From Oscillospiraceae bacterium (GTDB taxonomy: Bacteria > Bacillota > Clostridia > Lachnospirales > Lachnospiraceae): a stretch of DNA of 64,000 nucleotides. The notes under the pieces were generated by a model. The model was given only the letters and a program-made list of their open reading frames with translations, made no database searches and was not told the origin of the DNA. Made by a program: the position numbers and the translations under genes. This document shows, piece by piece, positions 31,677-40,035 of the stretch (its first letter is position 1; each line of letters opens with the position of its first letter). The stretch covers positions 222,029-286,028 of the forward strand of contig JAETOO010000005.1 of the NCBI GenBank assembly GCA_021771715.1, written 5' to 3'.

Positions 31677-32945
31677 TTACATGCCAAGCGCTTCCGGCGC
31701 TGAGATGACGCCGGTGACTGCCGATGCCGCGGCGACCGCCGGGCTCGCCAGATACACCTCGGAGCCGGTGTGACCCATGCGGCCGACAAAGTTCCGGTTC
31801 GTCGTGGAGATGCAGCGCTCCTTGTCCGCGAGGACACCCATATATCCGCCGAGACACGGCCCGCAGGTCGGTGTGCTGACGACGGCGCCCGCCTCGATGA
31901 AAATTTTCAGCAGCCCCTCCTCCATCGCCTGGAGGTAGATTGCCTGCGTCGCGGGGATTACGATGCAGCGCACGCCCTTCTTTACCTTTCTGCCCTTGAG
32001 GATCTGTGCGGCAGCGCGCAGGTCGCTGATCCGGCCGTTTGTGCACGAGCCGATGACAGCCTGGTCGATCGCCACCGGCTCTGTGATCTCGTCGATGGTC
32101 TTTGTGTTTTCCGGGAGGTGCGGGAATGCGATCGTCGGGCGGAGTGCGCCAAGGTCGATCGTGTATTCCGCGTCGTAGACGGCATCCTCGTCGGCCTCGA
32201 AGATCCGGTACGGCCGTTTGGAGTGCTCCTTCATGTACGCGATCGCCGTCTCGTCGACCGGGAAGATCCCGTTCTTGCCGCCGGCCTCGATCGCCATGTT
32301 TGTGATCGTGAAGCGGTCGTCCATCGAGAGGTTCGCTACGCCCTCGCCGGTGAACTCCATAGACTTATACAGCGCTCCGTCTACGCCGATCATGCCGATG
32401 ATGTGCAGAATCACATCCTTGCCGCTGACCCACTTGGACGGCTTGCCTACCAGGTTGAAGCGGATGGCTGAGGGCACCTTGAACCATGCCTTTCCGGTGG
32501 CCATGCCCGCCGCCATGTCAGTGCTGCCGACGCCGGTGGAGAACGCGCCGAGCGCGCCGTAAGTACAGGTGTGGGAGTCCGCGCCGATGATCACGTCGCC
32601 GGCCACCGTCAGTCCCTTCTCCGGGAGGAGTGCGTGCTCGATGCCCATCTCCCCCACGTCGAAGTAGTTAGTGATGTCATGCTTGCAGGCAAACTCGCGG
32701 ACACACTTGCAGTGCTCCGCAGACTTGATATCCTTGTTCGGTATAAAGTGGTCCATGACCAGCGCAATCTTATCCTTGTCAAAGACAGAGCCATCCTTTA
32801 ACTTGTCCATCTCGTGAATCGCGACCGGGGAGGTGATGTCATTTCCCAGTACGAGGTCAAGCTGTGCCTCGATCAGCTGTCCGGCCTGCACCTCGTCCAG
32901 ACCTGCCGCCGCGGCAAGGATTTTCTGTGTCATTGTCATTCCCAT
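31677..32945 (-). CDS. leuC: 3-isopropylmalate dehydratase large subunit
   Basis: Aconitase-type 4Fe-4S subunit of the leucine-pathway dehydratase. The 422-residue size matches the short prokaryotic HacA/LeuC form. '[20 protein letters not shown]', '[19 protein letters not shown]' and '[14 protein letters not shown]' hold the three cluster cysteines. '[11 protein letters not shown]' is the C-terminal landmark. ATG 32945 follows GAGGAGCTACTTTC. It is preceded by a long stem-loop between ilvC and leuC. Confidence 0.96.
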   Translation of the reverse strand: MGMTMTQKILAAAAGLDEVQAGQLIEAQLDLVLGNDITSPVAIHEMDKLKDGSVFDKDKIALVMDHFIPNKDIKSAEHCKCVREFACKHDITNYFDVGEMGIEHALLPEKGLTVAGDVIIGADSHTCTYGALGAFSTGVGSTDMAAGMATGKAWFKVPSAIRFNLVGKPSKWVSGKDVILHIIGMIGVDGALYKSMEFTGEGVANLSMDDRFTITNMAIEAGGKNGIFPVDETAIAYMKEHSKRPYRIFEADEDAVYDAEYTIDLGALRPTIAFPHLPENTKTIDEITEPVAIDQAVIGSCTNGRISDLRAAAQILKGRKVKKGVRCIVIPATQAIYLQAMEEGLLKIFIEAGAVVSTPTCGPCLGGYMGVLADKERCISTTNRNFVGRMGHTGSEVYLASPAVAAASAVTGVISAPEALGM

Positions 32946-32989
32946 GAAAGTAGCTCCTCTCTCAAAATAGTCGTAGTTCCTGTAAGATA

Positions 32990-33056
32990 GAGGGTGCTGC
33001 AAAATGGCTGACAGTCTGCCGCATTTTACAACACCCTCGAAACGGGGATTCCCCGA
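32990..33056 (-). other. Long intercistronic stem-loop between ilvC and leuC
   Basis: Minus-strand GAGGGTGTTGTAAAATG (33038-33022) pairs with CATTTTGCAGCACCCTC (33006-32990), with only G-U-type differences, around a 15-base loop. A second small hairpin CGGGGAATCCCCG precedes it (about 33043-33056). No T tract follows, so it may stabilise or process the mRNA rather than end it. Confidence 0.75.
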
Positions 33057-33062
33057 ATCTGT

Positions 33063-34226
<1,164 letters not shown>

Positions 34227-34724
34227 CTACAGATAACGGATGTCGTCCGCGCCTCTCGAGAGGCCGGTGATGCCGGTGCGGGCGAGCTCCAGGATCTCAT
34301 AGCCCTCGAGCAGCTCGATGAAAGCATCCAGCTTCGACTGCTGTCCGGTCAGCTCGATGATCAGGGAGTCCTTGCCGACGTCGATGATATTGCCGCGGAA
34401 GACGTTCGCGATCGTGATGATTGACTGGCGATCCGCCGCGTCCGCGCGCACCTTCACGAGAACGAGCTCGCGGTTCACGCTGTTGTCGTCGTCGAGCACC
34501 TTGATGTCCACGACGTCGATCAGCTTGCGCAGCTGCTTCACGATCTGGCCGAGGATCAGCTCGTCCCCGCGGGCCACGACCGTCATGCGGGAATAGCGCG
34601 GGTCGGCCGTCTCGCCTACCGTGAGACTGTCGATATTATAACCGCGGCGGGAGAAAAGGCCCGCTACACGGCTCAGAACGCCGGAGGTATTGTCCACCAG
34701 CAGGGAAAACACTCTTTTTTTCAT
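34227..34724 (-). CDS. ilvN: Acetolactate synthase small (regulatory) subunit
   Basis: Regulatory subunit that gives valine feedback control to the catalytic subunit IlvB. The 165-residue protein begins 'MKKRVFSLLVDNTSGVLSRV' with an ACT domain, including 'GLFSRRGYNIDSLTVGET', and has the conserved C-terminal part 'IELTGQQSKLDAFIELL'. It is the first gene behind a good promoter. The catalytic ilvB gene is not adjacent, which is unusual. Confidence 0.95.
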   Translation of the reverse strand: MKKRVFSLLVDNTSGVLSRVAGLFSRRGYNIDSLTVGETADPRYSRMTVVARGDELILGQIVKQLRKLIDVVDIKVLDDDNSVNRELVLVKVRADAADRQSIITIANVFRGNIIDVGKDSLIIELTGQQSKLDAFIELLEGYEILELARTGITGLSRGADDIRYL

Positions 34725-34758
34725 ATGTATCTTGCTCCTGTCTCAAAACTTTCTCTAC

Positions 34759-34787
34759 ATTCTATCAATTTCTTGGGGCTTTGTCAA
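34759..34787 (-). promoter_or_regulatory. Promoter of the ilvN-ilvC-leuC-leuD operon
   Basis: Minus-strand TTGACA (34787-34782), 17-base spacer, TAGAAT (34764-34759), about 35 bases upstream of ilvN. The short leader leaves no room for a T-box or leader peptide. Confidence 0.88.
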
Positions 34788-34841
34788 TGCTTTAGCGTAA
34801 TGAAATGCTTGGAGTGACAGGGCGCGTAGTGTAACCCGGAC

Positions 34842-34903
34842 GAGAATCTTGCAGGGCCGCCGGAAGGTTTCGAATCGCCTTCCGACGGCCCTGTAAGATT
34901 CTC
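34842..34903. repeat. 62-bp near-perfect palindrome
   Basis: GAGAATCTTGCAGGGCCGCCGGAAGG-type arm (34842-34867) pairs with 34878-34903 over 26 positions with two mismatches, around a 10-base loop TTTCGAATCG. It lies after the amidase stop and before the ilvN promoter. No T tract, so it is not a typical terminator, though it may still define the amidase transcript end. Confidence 0.85.
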
Positions 34904-34946
34904 TGGTGGTGGATTGCTACAGTACATTGCCTGTTTTACTCGCTAC

Positions 34947-36578
34947 TTATTTGAAATAGTCGACCAGTGCGCTGGCGACGGCGGCTGCCATTTTGTCTTT
35001 ATTTTTGTTGTAGAAGGTCATGTCGTCCTTGTCGTCGATGAAGGCGGTCTCGAGCAGGCCGTAGGAGACGCCTTTGGACTGGCAGGTCTTGGCGTTGAAC
35101 AGGGTGGAGGATTTGAAAATGCCGGCTCCGCCGCCCCAGACCTTGAAGCCGGTCTTGTGGATGGCCTGCACGATGTTCTTGTCGATCGTGTAGTTTTTCT
35201 TGCCGGAATTGACGTACATGCCGACGCCCTTGCAGGTGCCGTCTCCCTTGAGGTCTTTGCTGGCCGCTGCGGTCGCGTTGAAGTGGACTTCGAGGATGTA
35301 GTCGTAATCCTTCAGGTTTGGCTTCGGGCCGCTCTTCTTGCCGGACAGTACCTGGTAAAGGTCGTAGTTCTGGTCGTAGAGCGTGACCTTCAGGTTCGCT
35401 CCGGTCAGCTTCTCGTAGATCAGCTTTGCGAACTCGCGCGTGTATTTGTACTCGTAGTACGTCGTGCTGCCGTACTTTGCCGTAGCGCCGACGTCGCCCA
35501 TCCCGTGGCCTGAGAGGATCAGGATCTTTGCGCCGTTGCCCTTTCCGGACAGATTCGGATCTGACGTGGCGCTGCCGTCGGCCGCCTCGCCTGTCGCGGC
35601 TCCGTCTGCGCCGAGCACGGTTCCGTCAACTGTAGTGCTCACGGCCATCTTTCCGTCGCTGCCGAAATAGTATTTCTTTCCGTTTATCGTCTGCCAGCCG
35701 GTTTTGACGCAGCTCTTCAGATAGTAGGTAGCGTCGCCGATCCGGAGCAGTCCGCTCTGGCGTATGCCGTCGTCATCAAAATAGTAGCGCTTGCCGCTGA
35801 TCGTCTTCCAGCCGGTTGTCTTTTTTCCGTTGACATAGTAGGAATACTTGCCGTTCTGCTTGATCCAGCCCTTTGCGACGCGCTTTTTTACGCCCTTTGC
35901 ATCCACGACGTATCCGTCCGGGGTCACGCAGCTCTTGAGCATCTTTCCGTCGCTGCCCAGGTAATATTTTTTGCTGATCCAGCGGTTCTTCTGCATGACA
36001 CCGTAGGTGCTGAAGAAATAGCGGCCGGAGCCGATCGTCTTCCAGCCGGTGATCGCGCGTCCGCGCACGCCGAGCTTCGTGCTGTTGCTGAAGAAATATT
36101 TTTTGTTCTTGTAGGTCGCCCAGCCGACGGTGGCGGAGCCGTCCTCCTGGAACAGGAAGCGGTTCTTTCCGATTTGGGTAAAGCCGACGGCCATCGCGCC
36201 GAGCGCGCCCTTTTTCCCCTTGGGCGCAAAGTAATAGTATTTTTTGTTGATCTTCTTCCAGCCGGTCTGAAGGACGCCCTTGGAAGAAAAATAGAAGGTG
36301 TTCTTGCCGACCTGGTAAAAACCGGTCACGCGGCTGCCCTTTGGCGCCTGATCCTCGGCCTGCTTGCGCAGGTAATAGACCTTGCCCTTGATCGTCTTCC
36401 AGCCTACCTGAAGCGTACCTGCCTTGCTGTAGTACTGATACCAGGAACCCTCGCGCACCCAGCCGCTCTTTTTGGGGGCAGTGACATCGCGCTCCTCGGC
36501 GGAGGCAGTGCAAGTCGCGCCCGCGACGACGAGCAGCATAAACACCACAGACAACAGCAGCCGAACTTTCTTTCTCAT
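34947..36578 (-). CDS. N-acetylmuramoyl-L-alanine amidase with cell-wall/glucan-binding repeats
   Basis: A 543-residue secreted protein. Signal peptide about 1-27. Residues about 38-330 are a dozen or so 20-residue aromatic repeats such as 'GWKTISGKRYYFDDDGIRQS', of the choline/glucan-binding type, which hold the protein to the envelope. A short linker leads to a C-terminal Amidase_3-like domain: 'ILILSGHGMGDVGA' (first zinc His), 'YEYKYTREFAKLIYEKL' (Glu), 'DYILEVHFNATAA' (second His) and 'YGLLETAFIDDKDD' (catalytic Glu). It cuts the lactyl-amide bond of peptidoglycan. ATG 36578 follows AAGGAG. Its own promoter lies upstream. Confidence 0.9.
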   Translation of the reverse strand: MRKKVRLLLSVVFMLLVVAGATCTASAEERDVTAPKKSGWVREGSWYQYYSKAGTLQVGWKTIKGKVYYLRKQAEDQAPKGSRVTGFYQVGKNTFYFSSKGVLQTGWKKINKKYYYFAPKGKKGALGAMAVGFTQIGKNRFLFQEDGSATVGWATYKNKKYFFSNSTKLGVRGRAITGWKTIGSGRYFFSTYGVMQKNRWISKKYYLGSDGKMLKSCVTPDGYVVDAKGVKKRVAKGWIKQNGKYSYYVNGKKTTGWKTISGKRYYFDDDGIRQSGLLRIGDATYYLKSCVKTGWQTINGKKYYFGSDGKMAVSTTVDGTVLGADGAATGEAADGSATSDPNLSGKGNGAKILILSGHGMGDVGATAKYGSTTYYEYKYTREFAKLIYEKLTGANLKVTLYDQNYDLYQVLSGKKSGPKPNLKDYDYILEVHFNATAAASKDLKGDGTCKGVGMYVNSGKKNYTIDKNIVQAIHKTGFKVWGGGAGIFKSSTLFNAKTCQSKGVSYGLLETAFIDDKDDMTFYNKNKDKMAAAVASALVDYFK

Positions 36579-36638
36579 AAAACAGACACTCCTTATGCGA
36601 AAAATAAAAAGATGAAAAAAGTATTACATATTTTTTAC

Positions 36639-36667
36639 AGAATATCATATTTCTGTAATGATTTCAA
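36639..36667 (-). promoter_or_regulatory. Promoter of the amidase gene
   Basis: Minus-strand TTGAAA (36667-36662), 17-base spacer, TATTCT (36644-36639), in an AT-rich gap of about 130 bases. Confidence 0.7.
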
Positions 36668-36707
36668 GAGTCTTTTAAAAGAAAGAAACACGGTTTTGGG
36701 ACGGAAC

Positions 36708-37172
36708 CTACTGTCCGATGGCGGAATCCTGCCGCACGAGAAAGCTCTGGGCGACAGGTTCCCGGGCCTGCTGGCGGCACTGGTTGTAGCAGTACTCGAT
36801 GATGCTCTTGCGGGTGACGATGCCGATAAAAATGCCGTTGTCGTCTATGACGGGGACAAAATTCTGGTTCATCGAAGTCATCACGAGATCCTCGATGTTG
36901 CAGTTGACGTTGATCGGCTGGTTGTCGCGCTTGCGCTTGATGTGGCGCAGGGTGATGGACTCCATCTCGTGCAGGTTGGAAAACTGTCTCGCCTTCAGCG
37001 CCCAGAGGATATCGCCCTCGGTCAGCGTGCCGACGTAGCATCCGGCGTGGTTGATGATCGGGACCGCGCTGTATTTGTGGTACTCCATCTTCTCGATGGC
37101 CTGGCGGATGGTAAAGTCGTCGTAGAGAAACATGACTTCGCTTTTGGGCACCAGATAAAAAAGTATGTTCAT
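36708..37172 (-). CDS. CBS-domain protein
   Basis: A 154-residue protein with two CBS motifs: 'FTIRQAIEKMEYHKYSAVPI' with 'GTLTEGDILWAL', and 'NFVPVIDDNGIFIGIVTRKS'. Small paired-CBS proteins bind adenine nucleotides, including in some cases c-di-AMP as with DarB/CbpB. Partner enzymes are not evident here. The ATG at 37172 follows GGAGAG. It is a plausible nucleotide-sensing regulator. Confidence 0.85.
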   Translation of the reverse strand: MNILFYLVPKSEVMFLYDDFTIRQAIEKMEYHKYSAVPIINHAGCYVGTLTEGDILWALKARQFSNLHEMESITLRHIKRKRDNQPINVNCNIEDLVMTSMNQNFVPVIDDNGIFIGIVTRKSIIEYCYNQCRQQAREPVAQSFLVRQDSAIGQ

Positions 37173-37316
37173 AGTATATACTCTCCTGTATCGTTCGAAA
37201 TTTCTATTCGCGCATCGCTTCTAAACGTTTTGCTTAATTTTTCTTCTATTTTACCATAGCAGGCGGGCATATTCAACAAAATCAGGGATGTTTATTCTTT
37301 TTTAAGAAGAAGGAAA

Positions 37317-37354
37317 GCCGCAGCTGCCCTCCGGTCGGATAAGCAGTCTGCGGC
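37317..37354 (-). terminator. Terminator after the small ORF
   Basis: Minus-strand GCCGCAG (37354-37348) pairs with CTGCGGC (37323-37317), followed by TTTCCTTCTTCTT. It lies 37 bases after the stop at 37391. Confidence 0.65.
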
Positions 37355-37390
37355 TGTTCTGTATGAAACGGATGAATCGGAAGCGGTCTG

Positions 37391-37567
37391 TCAGGAGACG
37401 TCTACGGTCCTGCACGATAATATCTCGATCGCAAGGTCAATCTCTATCTGCCTGTGCGTTTCCACGAAGGAACGCAGGTCGTCTTCTGTCGCAAACCACG
37501 CATGGCGGGAATGCCAGAATCCGTCACGTCCGCATTCTGTGAAAGTCAACAAAAAGTATTTGTCCAT
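37391..37567 (-). CDS. Small hypothetical protein, 58 residues
   Basis: Begins 'MDKYFLLTFTECGRDGFWHS' after a near-perfect AGGAGGATAAG ribosome site, which is the main evidence that it is translated. A longer reading to 37759 is discarded because that part is rich in Lys/Phe runs and has no ribosome site. It is followed by a terminator. No signal peptide or membrane segment, and no family recognised. The rest of the sequence has an acidic helix and ends 'EILSCRTVDVS'. Confidence 0.6.
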   Translation of the reverse strand: MDKYFLLTFTECGRDGFWHSRHAWFATEDDLRSFVETHRQIEIDLAIEILSCRTVDVS

Positions 37568-37689
37568 CTTATCCTCCTGAACTGTCATAGTGCTGGCCGT
37601 TGGAACTAACGGTTCGCAGAATCGGTCTCGAACTATTCCCACTACAGAGGACAGACATAACACTGTGCCCCTCGCGTCATTATACCTTC

Positions 37690-37740
37690 TAAATCGAAAA
37701 AAACCAACCTTTTTACGAAAAAAGCAGGTTTTTTTCGTCT
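37690..37740 (-). terminator. Probable end of the ula operon
   Basis: Minus-strand ACGAAAAAAACCTGCTTTTTTCGT followed by TAAAAAGGTTGGTTTTTTT. Several alternative A/T-rich hairpins with T runs are possible here, just after the last gene of the operon. Confidence 0.55.
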
Positions 37741-37755
37741 GTTTTGGAGAGCGGG

Positions 37756-38808
37756 TCACGTGTTGGTCAGGGAATACATGGCGATTTCATTGATCTCACG
37801 GTTGGTCGCGATCAGAATATCCTTCCCGTCATGCAGGTAGTGGAACACATTCGCGGGCCCGCAGTCCGTGTCGATGGTCTCGCTGGTGTAGGCATGGGCC
37901 GCCCGGTCGTAGGTGATGGCGAACAGCTTGCGGTCCCCTTTTCGGTGGCCGACGACGAAGGCGGGCCTGCCGCAGAGACTGCCGCCGTAGATGGCGTGCG
38001 CAAATTCCGCGTTGCCCGGATAGTCGTAGACTTTCCGGTACGCAGTTCCTTCCTTTTTGTAGATGCTGACGCTGTCGCCGTGAAACGGGGCGAGCACGCA
38101 GAGCTCCGGCTCCCCGTCCTCGTCGAGATCCACCGGCACGGCGTCGCTCGCGGCGATGTCGAGCAGCAGCTCGATCTTCCAGTCGCTCTCGCCCGCGGCA
38201 GGCGGTGTGAAGCGGTAAATCCCGTTCTCACAGGACAGAACGGCGGTCCAGACGCCGTCCTTCTGGGAGCGGTAGTAGCCGTGATTGCGCAGCATCCCGT
38301 CCTTGAGCACGGAAAGCTGCAGCGGATGCTCGTCGTCATAGCCGGAGAGGTCCTCGGGAAGCCGGGCCGCGTACACCTTGCCGGGCATGGACCAGTCCTC
38401 GTGGAACGCGTGGCCGGATTTCAGGGTACAGGCGATCAGGTAGTTCTGCCCGTCCCTGGTCAGAATGTCGAAGCGGTGTACGTGCGGGAGTGCCGCGAGT
38501 GTGCGCCGCTCCCAGACGCCCTCTGCGGTCGGCGTCACGATCACGATCTTCGCGTCCTTCGAGTCGTTCGGGGAGTAAAACCGGGAGGTCGCGAGGAACT
38601 GTCCGTCTGTGCCGGGCACCTGCACCATGCTCATGACACCGCCCGGTCCCTCCCAGACGGTATCCTCCAGATTTCCGTCGGTGTCGAACAGATAGCAGGG
38701 GTCCTGCTTCTCCGCTGCCACCAGAAAATGCTCCCGCCCATGATAAAAAAGCGGGGCGATCGAGTAACATTTATTCAGGTTCGCCAGAACCTTCTTTTCT
38801 ACTTTCAT
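37756..38808 (-). CDS. Hypothetical propeller-like protein at the end of the ula operon
   Basis: A 350-residue soluble protein with no signal peptide. It contains recurring short blade-like segments such as 'YLFDTDGNLEDTVW' and 'PVDLDEDGEPELCVLAPFHG', the latter resembling FG-GAP/VCBS calcium-binding loops (DxDxDGxxE). These suggest a beta-propeller. 'HVHRFDI' and 'GHAFHEDW' hold clustered His/Asp residues that could bind metal. The ATG at 38808 follows GAGGTGCAGG. It lies downstream of ulaE across the 40-bp array, so it may be a sugar-acid binding or enzymatic accessory to ascorbate use. No family was confidently recognised. Confidence 0.6.
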   Translation of the reverse strand: MKVEKKVLANLNKCYSIAPLFYHGREHFLVAAEKQDPCYLFDTDGNLEDTVWEGPGGVMSMVQVPGTDGQFLATSRFYSPNDSKDAKIVIVTPTAEGVWERRTLAALPHVHRFDILTRDGQNYLIACTLKSGHAFHEDWSMPGKVYAARLPEDLSGYDDEHPLQLSVLKDGMLRNHGYYRSQKDGVWTAVLSCENGIYRFTPPAAGESDWKIELLLDIAASDAVPVDLDEDGEPELCVLAPFHGDSVSIYKKEGTAYRKVYDYPGNAEFAHAIYGGSLCGRPAFVVGHRKGDRKLFAITYDRAAHAYTSETIDTDCGPANVFHYLHDGKDILIATNREINEIAMYSLTNT

Positions 38809-38920
38809 CCTGCACCTCATTGCGGCAGCCCGGGCGAACGGCCTGGAGCTGCCCTTTTTTTGATTTTTTTATATCTTCTGTATGAGGCGAGCTCTAAGCA
38901 CATGAATGTGCGTTGTCGCT

Positions 38921-39210
38921 GCGTGTCGAGAAATATGGTTATCCGGCGTGTGTTATTTCCGCGCGTCGAGAAGCGCGTTGCCATCCGGCTGAGTTCTCTC
39001 TGGCGCTGAGAAGCATTGCCGCTCGGCTTGCGCAATCTCCGCGCGTCGAGAAGCGTTGTCATCTGGCTTGCATTATTTCCGCGCGTCGAGAAGCGCGTTG
39101 CCATCCGGCTGAGTTCTCTCTGGCGCTGAGAAGCATTGCCGCTCGGCTTGCGCAATCTCCACGCGTCGAGAAGCGTCGTCTTTCGGCTTGCATTATTTTT
39201 GCGCGTCGAG
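38921..39210. repeat. 40-bp-period tandem array, about 7-8 units
   Basis: The segment gcgcgtcgagaagc or a variant starts at exactly 38921, 38961, 39001, 39041, 39081, 39121, 39161 and 39201. Units 2-3-4 and 5-6-7 are close copies, so a 120-bp higher-order period is also visible. The last unit covers the ulaE C-terminus and stop. There is no separation into constant repeats and unique spacers. Confidence 0.92.
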
Positions 39211-40035
39211 AAGCGCGGCCATGCGGTCGTGTGCGTCGCGCAGCTCGTCCGGCCAGTTCGGATTGCCGACGTACCAGAATTCGGTCACGTATCTTCTGAC
39301 ACCGAGCTCCCAGGACGTGCGGATGACGGAGGCAAAGTCGACATGCCCCGTCCCGTAGGGGATCTCGCGGAACTTGCCCGGGACGGTCTCCTTCAGATGT
39401 ACCGCGATGATGTGGCCGGCGCCGGACTGGAGATCCTGCTGCACGTCGGTGCCGTACATCACTGCTGCATTTGTGATGTTGCCGGAATCCGGGTAGACGT
39501 GGAGATACGGAGACTGTATGAGCGACACGTAGTGCATCGCTTTCTCGACGGTGTTCATGAGCTCGGTCTCCATCGTCTCAAAGCCGAGCAGGATGCCGCG
39601 GCGCGCCGCCAGCCGGACAGCACGCGCGAGGTTCTCCTCAAAGCGCGCGCGCGTCTCGGGAGTGCTCTCCTCATAGTAGACATCGTAGCCGGCGAGCTGG
39701 ATGATCCGGATTCCGAGGTCGTCCGCGAGCTGTACCGCCTTCTCCATGATCTCCAGGCTGCGCGCGCACAGCTGCGGGTCGCTGCTGCCCAGCGGATATT
39801 TGCGGTGAGCGCTCAGGCACATGGAGCGGATCGGCATCCCGGTCTCCTCCATCAAGGAGACGAGCTGCCCGCGCATGGCGGCGGGCCAGTCGAGCCGGGC
39901 GAGCCGCTCTTCTGTCTCGTCGATGCTGAGCTCAATAAAATCATAGCCTGCCTCTTTGGCGGCTGTCAGTTTCTCGCGCCAGGAGAGTTTTCCCGGCATT
40001 GCTTTTTCATATAATCCCAGTGCGTATGCTTTCAT
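39193..40035 (-). CDS. ulaE: L-ribulose-5-phosphate 3-epimerase
   Basis: A 280-residue TIM-barrel isomerase of the AP-endonuclease-2 superfamily. 'GYDFIELSIDETEERLARLD', 'MCLSAHRKYPLGSSD', 'IIQLAGYDVYYEE' and 'HVDFASVIRTSWELGVRRYV' match the UlaE/SgaU type, with Glu, Asp and His metal ligands in the expected segments. In ascorbate catabolism it acts on ribulose/xylulose 5-phosphate. The ATG at 40035 follows GGAGGAACT and overlaps the Enzyme I stop by 4 bases. The C-terminus 'LLDAQK' and stop lie within the tandem array. Confidence 0.9.
   Translation of the reverse strand: MKAYALGLYEKAMPGKLSWREKLTAAKEAGYDFIELSIDETEERLARLDWPAAMRGQLVSLMEETGMPIRSMCLSAHRKYPLGSSDPQLCARSLEIMEKAVQLADDLGIRIIQLAGYDVYYEESTPETRARFEENLARAVRLAARRGILLGFETMETELMNTVEKAMHYVSLIQSPYLHVYPDSGNITNAAVMYGTDVQQDLQSGAGHIIAVHLKETVPGKFREIPYGTGHVDFASVIRTSWELGVRRYVTEFWYVGNPNWPDELRDAHDRMAALLDAQK

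Noticed and set aside
34725..34787. Leader peptide or T-box control of ilvN
   Set aside because: The promoter is only about 35 bases upstream of the start, leaving no room for either.
37391..37759. 122-codon version of the small protein gene
   Set aside because: The upstream 64 codons lie in the operon's terminator region and lack a ribosome site. The ATG at 37567 with AGGAGGATAAG is clearly better.
38817..39155. 112-codon minus-strand frame through the 40-bp array
   Set aside because: Its apparent internal repeat simply follows the array's 120-bp period. No ribosome site and no family resemblance.
38921..39210. Regularly spaced repeats that could be a CRISPR array
   Set aside because: The whole 40-bp unit is similar between copies, with no unique spacers, and the last unit is coding. 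No cas genes are nearby.
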